Shown here: one piece after another, positions 15,625 through 22,781 of the stretch | How the letters are laid out: each line of letters opens with the position of its first letter | Position numbering within the stretch: the first letter of the stretch is position 1 | Origin: Streptomyces beigongshangae | Lineage (GTDB): Bacteria > Actinomycetota > Actinomycetes > Streptomycetales > Streptomycetaceae | DNA: 57,131 bases | Direction of reading: 5' to 3' | Assembly (NCBI RefSeq): GCF_019710745.1 | Contig: NZ_JAHKJW010000026.1 | Coordinates: 60,078 to 117,208 of the forward strand | Notes under the pieces: generated by a model | Seen by the model: only the letters and a program-made list of their open reading frames with translations | The model's database searches: none | What the model was told of the DNA's origin: nothing | Program-made: the position numbers and the translations under genes

Positions 15625-16563
15625 ATGTCCGACGAGACGGCCGCACCCGACCTCCCGTCCCTCTTCTCCCTGGTGGAGAACCGCCTCGGCAGCCGTCCCA
15701 CGACAGAGTTGTGGCGCTGGTCGCATCTGTCCACGGTGCTCGCCCTGGAACTGGCCGACCGGCGCCGGGTGGTGGTCAAGATCCGTCCGTTCGCCGAGCG
15801 GCTGACCGGCTGCTGCCGGGTCCACCGGCTGATGTGGCGGGCGGGGCTGCCCTGCGCGGAACCGCTGGGCGAGCAGATCCTGGTCGGCGACCGGGTCGTG
15901 ACGATCGAAGCGCTGATGGACGACGGCGGGACGATCGAGCCCGCTCCCCGTTCCTCGGCCCGTTCGGCCGCCGGGCTGGCCCGGTTCGTGTCGCTCGCCC
16001 CCGCCGTGGAGGGGATCGGCACGCTGGACCCGCCTCCGCCGTGGGTGTGGTGGAACCACGACCAGGGCAGGCTCTGGCCGCTCCCCGACGACCGTCCGGA
16101 GGACCTCAACGAGCACCCGGGGCCGGACTGGCTGGACGACGCGGCGACCCGGGTGCGGAAGCGGCTGGCCGGGCACGACCTCGGCGTTCCCGTCGTCGGG
16201 CACTGCGACTGGGAGGCGCAGAACGTGATGTGGCGGGGCGACGACCTGTACGCCGTGCACGACTGGGACAGTGTCGTGGCACAGCCGGAGATCGTCGTCG
16301 CCGGCGCGGCCGCCGCGGTGCACGCCGTCCTGGGCGGCAGCCCCGGTGAAACGGCGATCCCGGACACGGCCCGGTTCATCGATGCCTACCCGGCGGCCAG
16401 GGGGCTGTCCTGGACCGCCGCCGACCGCGAGGCGGCGTGGGCGGCCGGTGCCTGGGTGCACTGCTTCAACGCCAAGAAGGCGGCACTGCGCCCCGACGGC
16501 GGTCCCGTGGTCGCGGGGCTGGCCGGCGGGATCGAGGAGCGGTTGCGCCGCGCGGGTACCTAG
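15625..16563 (+). CDS. aminoglycoside phosphotransferase-family kinase
   Basis: A 312-residue APH/choline-kinase-fold protein that would transfer phosphate from ATP to a small molecule. The catalytic loop is VVGHCDWEAQN (His193, Asp195, Asn200), the metal-binding motif is HDWDS (Asp213/Asp215), and Lys52 in VVVKIR is the ATP-binding lysine. The family includes antibiotic kinases and biosynthetic or housekeeping kinases. Being last in the putative cluster, it could give self-resistance or phosphorylate an intermediate. ATG at 15625 has AGGAG 8 nt upstream. It lies 33 bp from the end of the convergent WYL regulator. Confidence 0.82.
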   Translation: MSDETAAPDLPSLFSLVENRLGSRPTTELWRWSHLSTVLALELADRRRVVVKIRPFAERLTGCCRVHRLMWRAGLPCAEPLGEQILVGDRVVTIEALMDDGGTIEPAPRSSARSAAGLARFVSLAPAVEGIGTLDPPPPWVWWNHDQGRLWPLPDDRPEDLNEHPGPDWLDDAATRVRKRLAGHDLGVPVVGHCDWEAQNVMWRGDDLYAVHDWDSVVAQPEIVVAGAAAAVHAVLGGSPGETAIPDTARFIDAYPAARGLSWTAADREAAWAAGAWVHCFNAKKAALRPDGGPVVAGLAGGIEERLRRAGT

Positions 16564-16596
16564 CTGTGCCGTCTCATGACATTGGTTCTTCGCCTG

Positions 16597-17586
16597 TCAG
16601 GCTTGGCGGGCATAGGACGTGAAGCGATCGGCGAGCGCGATGACGAGGGCGCGGAGTTCATCGGGGTGCTCGATGACGAACGGCCGGTCGAGTGAGGCGA
16701 GTACCGGAGGCAACCAGTCGAGCCGCTCCGCCCGTAGCTCGACGCGCAGCCAGTGCTCGGCCGCCGGGTCCTGGCCGGCCGCGGGCTCGAGCTCCTCCAG
16801 GCTCGCGACGCTGGCGGGGAGGTGGGCGCGGATCTGCTCAACTGTCCCGTGGATCCGCAAGGTGACCTGATGCCTGTACTCGGCCGTGGCGAATCCTGAC
16901 AACACGCGTTGTGCCGGACCGGGACCCACGGGCGCTTCGAATGAGCCGGGCAGGGTCCTCGCGGCTGCGATGCGATCGAGCCGGAAGGTTCGGTCCTCGC
17001 CGACCTGGGCGTCCTTGCCCGTCACGTACCACCGGCCCGCATGGGCGACGATCCCGTACGCGTGCAGGGTGCGTTCGCTGCGCCGTCCGTCGCGGTCGGT
17101 GTAGCGGATCGAGACCGGTCGGCGGTGGCGCACCGCATCGGCGATGGTGAGCAGGAGCCCGGCGTCCGGGTGGTCCAACCCGCCGGGCTGATCCGTGAAG
17201 GCGAGAGCTTCCAGGAGTGTGTCGAGCCGGCGGGCGATGTGCTTGGGCAGCACCCGCCGGATCTTCGCTGACGCCGTCTCGTTTGCCGTGCGCTCCGTCG
17301 TCGTCAGCTCTGCCCGGCGGCCGGCGACCAGGCCGAGCAGCACGGCCAGCGCCTCGTCGTCGCTGAGCATGAGCGGAGGCAAGCGGTACCCGGGAGCCAG
17401 CCGGTACCCGCCGTAGCGGCCGCGCACCGACTCCACGGGCACGTCCAGGTCGATCAGTTGGTCCACATACCGCCGCACAGTGCGCCCTTCGACGCCGAGA
17501 CGGTCGGCGAGCTCGGCCACAGTCCGGGTGCCGCCCGACTGCAGTAGCTCCAGGAGTCTCAGCACGCGGCCGGTGGGTCGTGACAT
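16597..17586 (-). CDS. WYL-domain transcriptional regulator
   Basis: A 329-residue regulator with an N-terminal HTH_11/DeoR-type winged helix (VLRLLELLQSGGTRTVAELA, then GVEGRTVRRYVDQL), the family's YGGYRLAPGYRLPPL linker, and a WYL ligand-binding domain (about residues 140-210, ISIRYTDRDG-like VSIRYTDRDG and HAGRWYVTG) with a C-terminal WCX extension. WYL regulators bind nucleic acids or small ligands and often repress a divergent gene. The ATG at 17586 faces the VOC gene across a 92-bp region with a palindrome, so autoregulation and control of the VOC gene are likely. Confidence 0.92.
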   Translation of the reverse strand: MSRPTGRVLRLLELLQSGGTRTVAELADRLGVEGRTVRRYVDQLIDLDVPVESVRGRYGGYRLAPGYRLPPLMLSDDEALAVLLGLVAGRRAELTTTERTANETASAKIRRVLPKHIARRLDTLLEALAFTDQPGGLDHPDAGLLLTIADAVRHRRPVSIRYTDRDGRRSERTLHAYGIVAHAGRWYVTGKDAQVGEDRTFRLDRIAAARTLPGSFEAPVGPGPAQRVLSGFATAEYRHQVTLRIHGTVEQIRAHLPASVASLEELEPAAGQDPAAEHWLRVELRAERLDWLPPVLASLDRPFVIEHPDELRALVIALADRFTSYARQA

Positions 17587-17609
17587 GTTCGCAGCCTAAC
17601 GCGAATACA

Positions 17610-17641
17610 GGACCGATTCTGTCCACTATTTCTCCTAGCCT
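17610..17641 (+). promoter_or_regulatory. palindromic operator overlapping the VOC promoter
   Basis: GGAC (17610-17613) and GTCC (17621-17624) form an interrupted palindrome with a 7-bp centre. TAGCCT at 17636-17641 is a likely -10 box, and the palindrome covers its -35 position. This fits repression of the VOC gene, and perhaps of the divergent regulator, by the WYL protein. Confidence 0.5.
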
Positions 17642-17678
17642 GAGACTGCACGCCTCCAGCACAGCCAAGGAGATACCC

Positions 17679-18077
17679 ATGGACTTCGTCTCGATCCGCA
17701 TCATCACCAGCGACGTCGCACGCCTCGTCGAGTTCTACGAGCGAGCTACAGGGATGCAGGCGATACGGGCCACCGAGGACTTCGCCGAACTCAAGACCGC
17801 GGGCGCAACCCTCGCGATCGCCGGCACCCGCACCGTCCCGCTGTTCGCCCCGGGCTCCGCCCGCCCGGCGGACAACCACAGCGTGATCATCGAGTTCCTC
17901 GTCGACGACGTGGACCGCGTTCACCAGAACCTGACCGGCTTCGTCACCGACTTCGTTAACGAGCCCACCACTATGCCCTGGGGCAACCGGTCGCTGTTGT
18001 TCCGCGACCCCGACGGCAACCTCGTCAACTTCTTCACCCCCGTCACCCCGGAGGCCATCGAAAAGTTCGCACGCTGA
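17679..18077 (+). CDS. VOC-superfamily (glyoxalase/dioxygenase-fold) protein
   Basis: A 132-residue two-module VOC protein. It opens MDFVSIRIITSDVARLVEFYERATG, quoted here in parts as FVSIRIITSDV and LVEFYERATG, typical of the fold, and ends with FRDPDGNLVNFFTP, which holds the C-terminal metal or ligand position. Members include glyoxalases, extradiol dioxygenases, fosfomycin- and bleomycin-resistance proteins; the activity here is not predictable. ATG at 17679 has AAGGAG 6 nt upstream. It is followed by a strong hairpin terminator and is regulated with or by the divergent WYL gene. Confidence 0.9.
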   Translation: MDFVSIRIITSDVARLVEFYERATGMQAIRATEDFAELKTAGATLAIAGTRTVPLFAPGSARPADNHSVIIEFLVDDVDRVHQNLTGFVTDFVNEPTTMPWGNRSLLFRDPDGNLVNFFTPVTPEAIEKFAR

Positions 18078-18099
18078 CGCCACGCACAGCCGCTCACGC

Positions 18100-18126
18100 G
18101 GGAGCCCCGAAATCTCGGGGGCTCCC
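18100..18126 (+). terminator. terminator of the VOC gene
   Basis: GGGAGCCCCGA and TCGGGGGCTCCC form a stem of about 11 bp around a short AAA/TC loop, 23 bp after the VOC stop. There is no T-run, as usual for Streptomyces terminators. Confidence 0.7.
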
Positions 18127-18127
18127 G

Positions 18128-18610
18128 GTGAACGCGGCCGCCGAGTCCAGGAGCACCACCAGCAGGAGACATCGGAACGCACCGCTAACCCCTGAAGGAC
18201 GTCTGCGCTTGTGCCTGCGGGTCGATGCCGGACGTCCGATCGCACATGTCGCTGCGGAAGCAGGGATCTCCCGCCGCTGCCTGGCCAAGTGGTACGCCCG
18301 CTGGAAGCACAAGCGCACCAGGCCGTACACGCCACGGACAAACGGGAAGGTGAAGAGGTTCAACGGGACGCCGGCCCGCGAGTGGGCCCACGTGCGCGCC
18401 TACACCTCCGAGCAGGAACGCAGGGCCGCGCTCGCGAACTTCCTCAACTACTACAACCACGAGCGCCCGCACTCCGGGCTCGGAGGCCGGCCACCCATCA
18501 GCCGGACCTCCGGCAGCGACTACCGCATCGTGTTCGACCAGCCGCCGAAGCCACTCGACACGATCCCGCAGCAGCTCACCTTCGAGGACGCCGTGGAACC
18601 AACGTCCTGA
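18128..18610 (+). pseudogene. IS481-type transposase remnant, internally deleted
   Basis: The 160-codon frame joins an IS481-like N-terminal HTH (RNAPLTPEGRLRLCLRVDAG ... AGISRRCLAKWYARW) directly to the transposase C-terminus (KRTRPYTPRTNGKV ... NFLNYYNHERPHSGLGGRPP). Complete enzymes are about 300-400 residues, so the middle, including the first two catalytic Asp residues, is missing. The remaining catalytic position, normally NGKVERFN, reads NGKVKRFN, so the Glu is Lys. It cannot be active. Obvious terminal inverted repeats were not found. It marks the border between the accessory island and the conserved cysteine desulfurase gene. Confidence 0.85.
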
Positions 18611-18707
18611 GACACCGCACCTAGCGGTCGTCCGGCGGGTGCCCGCCGGTCGTCCCCGGCCGAAGCCACACGGAGCGGACGGGGGCGGTCGCGGACGGGG
18701 GCGGTCG

Positions 18708-19877
18708 CTAGCTGAGCCCCGCCGTCCGCGCCCGTTCCACCGCCGGGCCGATCGCCCTCCCGACCGCCTCCACGTCCGCCTCCGTCGACGTGTGGCCGAG
18801 GGAGAAGCGCAGGGTGCCGCGGGCCAGGTCGGGGTCGGTGCCGGTGGCGAGGAGGACGTGGCTGGGCTGGGCCACGCCCGCCGTGCACGCCGAGCCGGTG
18901 GAGCACTCGATGCCCTGGGCGTCGAGCAGCAGGAGCAGCGAGTCGCCCTCGCAGCCGGGGAACGTGAAGTGGGCGTTCGCCGGCAGGCGGCCCCCGTCCG
19001 ACGGGTCGCCGCCGAGGATCGCGTCGGGTACGGCCTTGCGCACCACGTCGACCAGGTCGTCGCGCAGCCGGCCGATCTCGTGGGCGAACCACTCGCGCCG
19101 TCCGGCGGCGGTGCGGCCCGCCGCGGCGAACGCGGCGACGGCGGGCACGTCCAGCGTGCCGGAGCGCACATGGCGCTCCTGGCCGCCGCCGTGCAGGACG
19201 GGCACGGGGCTGTACTCGCGGCCGAGCAGCAGTGCCCCGATGCCGTACGGGCCGCCGATCTTGTGGCCCGAGACGGTCATCGCGGCGAGTCCCGAGGCGG
19301 CGAAGTCGACGGGGAGCTGGCCGAATGCCTGGACGGCGTCGGCGTGCAGCGGAACGCCGAACTCGTTCGCCACGTCGGCGAGTTCGTGCACCGGCATGAC
19401 CGTGCCGATCTCGTTGTTCGCCCACATGACGGTCGCGAGGGCGACGTCGTCGGGGTTGCGGGCCAGGGCCTCGCGCAGGGCCTCGGGGTGGACGCGGCCG
19501 TACCGGTCGACCGGGAGGTACTCGACGGTGGCGCCCTCGTGCTCGCCGAGCCAGTCGACGGCGTCGAGGACGGCGTGGTGTTCGACGGGGCTGGCCAGGA
19601 CCCGGGTGCGGGCCGGGTCGGCGTCGCGGCGGGACCAGTACAGGCCCTTCACGGCGAGGTTGTCGGCCTCCGTGCCGCCGGAGGTGAGGACCACCTCGCT
19701 GGGGCGGGCGCCCAGGGCGTCCGCCAGGGCCTCCCGGGACTCCTCGACCGTCCGGCGGGCGCGACGGCCGGCGGCGTGCAGGGAGGAGGCGTTGCCGGTG
19801 ACGGTGAACTGGGCGGTCATCGCCTCGACCGCCTCCGGGAGCATGGGGGTGGTCGCGGCGTGGTCGAGGTATGCCAT
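18708..19877 (-). CDS. cysteine desulfurase (NifS/IscS class)
   Basis: A PLP enzyme of 389 residues that removes sulfur from cysteine as an enzyme-bound persulfide. It starts MAYLDHAATTP, has the PLP lysine in TVSGHKIGGPYG, and the mobile active-site Cys in STGSACTAGVAQPSHVL (class I pattern). The best local partner is MnmA (8102-9235), on the same strand but separated by the island. An in-frame upstream start at 19901 would add 8 non-conserved residues; ATG 19877 begins exactly at the conserved start. No iron-sulfur scaffold gene is adjacent, which fits a tRNA-thiolation role. Confidence 0.93.
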   Translation of the reverse strand: MAYLDHAATTPMLPEAVEAMTAQFTVTGNASSLHAAGRRARRTVEESREALADALGARPSEVVLTSGGTEADNLAVKGLYWSRRDADPARTRVLASPVEHHAVLDAVDWLGEHEGATVEYLPVDRYGRVHPEALREALARNPDDVALATVMWANNEIGTVMPVHELADVANEFGVPLHADAVQAFGQLPVDFAASGLAAMTVSGHKIGGPYGIGALLLGREYSPVPVLHGGGQERHVRSGTLDVPAVAAFAAAGRTAAGRREWFAHEIGRLRDDLVDVVRKAVPDAILGGDPSDGGRLPANAHFTFPGCEGDSLLLLLDAQGIECSTGSACTAGVAQPSHVLLATGTDPDLARGTLRFSLGHTSTEADVEAVGRAIGPAVERARTAGLS

Positions 19878-20014
19878 GGTAGGCCCGATTCTAGGGCCCA
19901 CCCTCCCGGAGGTCGGCCCCCGCTCCCCCGGAGGTCGGCCGCGCGGTTTCCACGCCTCCGGAGGCAGGGGTGCGGTGGCGTGTCCGGTGCGGGGCGCCTG
20001 TGGCTGGTCCCCCA

Positions 20015-20102
20015 GTTCCCCGCGCCCCTGAAAGGCGGATCGGGCTGCGGGGTGTATCGGGTGCGGGTCGGTGGGAGCCGAGCGCGCAGTTCCCCGCGCC
20101 CC
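20015..20102. repeat. two copies of the GTTCCCCGCGCCCC element
   Basis: The 14-mer occurs at 20015-20028 and 20089-20102, in the 241-bp gap after the thioesterase gene, and again at 31229-31242. Each copy is intergenic and on the same strand as written. From memory this string is scattered through Streptomyces genomes; its role is not settled. Confidence 0.7.
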
Positions 20103-20118
20103 CTCCCCCCGAAAGGGC

Positions 20119-20985
20119 TCAGCCCAGGCGGGCGCGGGCCAGTTGGCGGGACTGGGCCACCAGGCGGTCCGCGCTGTCCCAGACCTCGGCGTCCTCCTCC
20201 AGGAAGCCGCCGGCCAGGTTGCGGGTCGTGACGGCGACCCGGAGCGGGCCCGGCGCCGGACGGGCGCGCACGTGCACGGTCAGCTCGACCGTGGGCACCC
20301 AGCCCGACAGGCCCAGCTCGAACGCGGTCGGCGGCAGCGCGTCCACCGCCAGGAGCAGCGAGAGCGGGTCCGCGTCCCGGCCGTCGGCCAGGCCGAACCA
20401 CGCCCGCATCTCCCCCTTGCCGGACGGCGACCCGAGGGCCCAGCCCAGCGTGGCGGGGTCCATCTTGAGCATCAGCCGCCCGGTGATGGCCGAACTGCCG
20501 GGAACGGGGGTGGAGGCGGGACCGTCCGACGCCCCGAAGCACTGGTCGACGGGTGGGATCGCGGGCGGCTTCGCGGTCGTACGGACGTCGTCGGGCAGGC
20601 CGTCGAGGTCGCCGTACGAGGCGAGCACGCGGATCCGCTCCACCTCGCGGCCCTCCTCGTCGTACTGGAACAGGGACGCCTGGCCGGTGGAGAGCGTGCG
20701 GCCGGTGCGCACGGCGTCGGTGCGCACCACCGCCGGGCCCGGGTGGGAGGCCGTCAGGTAGTGCGCACTGATCGTGAACGGGTCGGGGTGCGGCAGGGCG
20801 TCCGCCAGCGCGCGGCCCAGGACGGCGAGGAGGTAGCCGCCGTTGACTGCGTTGATGATCGTCCACCCGGCGGACAGGTCGATGTCGTAGACACCGGGCT
20901 CGCGCCGGGTCACCGCGGTGTCGCGGTCGAACTCGCTGTCGCCGATCCTGGCCCGCACCGCGCGCAGGGAAGCTGCTTCTGCCAT
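20119..20985 (-). CDS. TesB-like acyl-CoA thioesterase family protein
   Basis: A 288-residue double-hotdog protein. The first hotdog has WTIINAVNGGYLLAVLGRAL and FTISAHYLTASHPG; the second has VPTVELTVHVRARPAPGPLR and a terminal SRQLARARL typical of actinobacterial thioesterases of this group. It probably hydrolyses acyl-CoA thioesters. The start is ATG at 20985, with no strong ribosome binding site. A palindrome 20 bp upstream suggests control by a TetR-type or fatty-acid regulator, which would suit such an enzyme; no regulator gene is adjacent. Confidence 0.82.
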   Translation of the reverse strand: MAEAASLRAVRARIGDSEFDRDTAVTRREPGVYDIDLSAGWTIINAVNGGYLLAVLGRALADALPHPDPFTISAHYLTASHPGPAVVRTDAVRTGRTLSTGQASLFQYDEEGREVERIRVLASYGDLDGLPDDVRTTAKPPAIPPVDQCFGASDGPASTPVPGSSAITGRLMLKMDPATLGWALGSPSGKGEMRAWFGLADGRDADPLSLLLAVDALPPTAFELGLSGWVPTVELTVHVRARPAPGPLRVAVTTRNLAGGFLEEDAEVWDSADRLVAQSRQLARARLG

Positions 20986-21005
20986 GCCCGAACGGTACAA
21001 CAAGT

Positions 21006-21020
21006 TACTACTAAGCAGTA
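21006..21020 (-). promoter_or_regulatory. interrupted palindrome upstream of the thioesterase
   Basis: TACTACTAAGCAGTA is an interrupted palindrome (TACTnCTnAGnAGTA) in an unusually AT-rich patch 21-35 bp before the start codon. The position suits an operator overlapping the promoter. Confidence 0.5.
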
Positions 21021-21042
21021 GCTTTTGCTGTTTCGATCACAT

Positions 21043-21114
21043 GAACCCTCCGGCCCACACGAACCCTCCGGTCCACATCAGCCCTCGGGCTCACACGAAC
21101 CCTCCGGCTCAGAT
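21043..21114. repeat. four 18-bp tandem units at the gdhA 3' end
   Basis: Units begin at 21043, 21061, 21079 and 21097 and follow GAACCCTCCGGYYCACAC; the third is divergent. The last overlaps the gdhA stop codon (21109-21111), so the array is mostly 3' untranslated sequence of gdhA. Confidence 0.85.
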
Positions 21115-22467
21115 GACGCCCTGCGCCGACATCGCGTCCGCCACCCGCTCGAAGCCCGCGATGTTCGCACCCGTCACGTAGTCGCCGGGAGCGCCGTAGC
21201 GCTCGGCGGTCTCGTGGCAGGTGGTGTGGATGTCGTTCATGATGCGCGTCAGCTCCTCCTCGACCCGTGCCGCCGACCACGACGTACGGGCGTGGTTCTG
21301 GGCCATCTCCAGGGCGCTGACCGCGACGCCGCCGGCGTTGGCCGCCTTGCCGGGCCCGAACGCGACGCCCGCCTGCTGGAACAGGTGCACCGCCTCGGGG
21401 GTCGTCGGCATGTTGGCACCCTCCGCGACCGCCTTCACGCCGTTGCGGATCAGGGCGGCGGCGTCGTCGGCGTCCAGTTCGTTCTGCGTGGCCGACGGCA
21501 GCGCGAGGTCGGCCGGGACCTCCCAGACCCGCCCGCCCGGCACGAAGCGGGCCGAGGCGCCGCGCCGCTCGGCGTACAGGTCCACCCGGCCGCGCTCGAC
21601 CTCCTTGACCTGCTTGAGGAGGCCGAGGTCGATGCCCTTCTCGTCGACCACGTAACCGGAGGAGTCCGAGCAGGTCACAGCATTGGCACCCAGGGCGGCC
21701 AGCTTCTCGATGGTGTGGATGGCGACGTTGCCGGAGCCGGAGACGACCGCCGTCCGGCCCTCCAGGTCCTCGCCGCGCTCGCGCAGCATCGCCGCCGCGA
21801 ACAGGACGCTGCCGTACCCGGTGGCCTCGGGGCGGATCAGCGAGCCGCCCCAGCCCGCGCCCTTGCCGGTGAGGACGCCGGCCTCCCAGCGGTTGGTGAT
21901 GCGCCGGTACTGGCCGAACAGGTAGCCGATCTCCCGGCCGCCCACGCCGATGTCACCGGCGGGCACGTCCGTGTGCTCGCCGATGTGCCGGTACAGCTCC
22001 GTCATGAACGACTGGCAGAACCGCATGACCTCCGCGTCGCTGCGCCCGTGCGGGTCGAAGTCGCTGCCGCCCTTGCCGCCGCCGATGCCGAGACCGGTGA
22101 GCGCGTTCTTGAAGATCTGCTCGAAGCCCAGGAACTTGACGACGCCGAGGTTCACCGAGGGGTGGAAGCGCAGACCGCCCTTGTAGGGGCCGAGCGCGCT
22201 GTTGAACTCCACCCGGAAGCCGCGGTTGACGTGGACGCGGCCCCGGTCGTCCTGCCACGGCACCCGGAAGACGATCTGCCGCTCCGGCTCGCAGAGCCGC
22301 TCGACCAGTCCGGGTTCGGCGTACTCGGGCCGGGCCGCGAGGACCGGCGCCAGCGTCTCCAGGACCTCGTGGACGGCCTGGAGGAACTCCGGCTGGGCGG
22401 GATTGCGGTGCTCGATCTCGGCGAGCAGCCGCGCGAGCATGGTCTTCGTATCGGATCGCGTGGTCAC
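21109..22467 (-). CDS. gdhA: glutamate dehydrogenase (NADP-type)
   Basis: A 452-residue hexameric-type glutamate dehydrogenase, which makes glutamate from 2-oxoglutarate and ammonium. Visible are the substrate-binding segments GPYKGGLRFHPSVN and GGGKGGSDFDPHG (catalytic Lys), the conserved PAGDIGVGGREIGYLFGQY, the dinucleotide loop VSGSGNVAI, and the C-terminal NAGGVAVSALEMAQN. The length and the Ser in the nucleotide fold fit the NADP-dependent biosynthetic type. The start is GTG at 22467 with AAAGGG 5 nt upstream. The 301-bp upstream region holds tandem repeats and a GlnR-like site. Confidence 0.95.
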   Translation of the reverse strand: MTTRSDTKTMLARLLAEIEHRNPAQPEFLQAVHEVLETLAPVLAARPEYAEPGLVERLCEPERQIVFRVPWQDDRGRVHVNRGFRVEFNSALGPYKGGLRFHPSVNLGVVKFLGFEQIFKNALTGLGIGGGKGGSDFDPHGRSDAEVMRFCQSFMTELYRHIGEHTDVPAGDIGVGGREIGYLFGQYRRITNRWEAGVLTGKGAGWGGSLIRPEATGYGSVLFAAAMLRERGEDLEGRTAVVSGSGNVAIHTIEKLAALGANAVTCSDSSGYVVDEKGIDLGLLKQVKEVERGRVDLYAERRGASARFVPGGRVWEVPADLALPSATQNELDADDAAALIRNGVKAVAEGANMPTTPEAVHLFQQAGVAFGPGKAANAGGVAVSALEMAQNHARTSWSAARVEEELTRIMNDIHTTCHETAERYGAPGDYVTGANIAGFERVADAMSAQGVI

Positions 22468-22572
22468 GGGAACCCTTTCTGGCACACGGGCACGGCTGAC
22501 ACCGGGGGCCGACACGAGGGAAGGCTCCGCTCCGGTACGGTCCGGCGGGCGCTCGGCGCCGTTGCCGCGCGC

Positions 22573-22635
22573 AGGACACACAGGTGTCGGGACACAAGGT
22601 GCCAGGACGCACAGGTGCCAGGACACACAGGTGTT
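22573..22635. repeat. four 15-16-bp tandem units upstream of gdhA
   Basis: Units start at 22573, 22589, 22604 and 22620 and share AGGACACACAGGTGYC; the second is one base shorter. They lie 106-168 bp upstream of the GTG start. Confidence 0.85.
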
Positions 22636-22648
22636 ACGCGCATGTAAA
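22633..22648 (-). promoter_or_regulatory. possible GlnR half-site of gdhA
   Basis: GTTAC, six bases, GTAAA matches the GlnR pattern gTnAc-n6-GaAAc at all but two positions. It sits about 166-181 bp upstream of gdhA, a nitrogen-assimilation gene known in Streptomyces to be under nitrogen control. A second half-site is not evident. Confidence 0.35.
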
Positions 22649-22709
22649 CACACTGACCAGCGTGCCGGTCCAGGAGGGACCACTATGCGAGACCGGGGTC
22701 CTGTACGCC

Positions 22710-22781
22710 ACCCCTAACCACGGCACCACCCCTAACCACGGCACCTGTGCTCACCGCGGCGCCTGTGCTCACTCGGGTACC
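22710..22781. repeat. four 18-bp tandem units at the channel gene 3' end
   Basis: Units begin at 22710, 22728, 22746 and 22764. The first two are identical (ACCCCTAACCACGGCACC); the last two share TGTGCTCAC and a GG(C/T)(G/A)CC end. The last overlaps the stop and final codons of the convergent-side channel gene (stop at 22769). Confidence 0.8.

Larger units (their letters stand above)
22468..22768. other. gdhA upstream region
   Basis: This 301-bp gap contains two families of tandem repeats (22573-22635 and 22710-22781) and a GlnR-like element (22633-22648). No open frame with coding character was seen. Confidence 0.7.
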
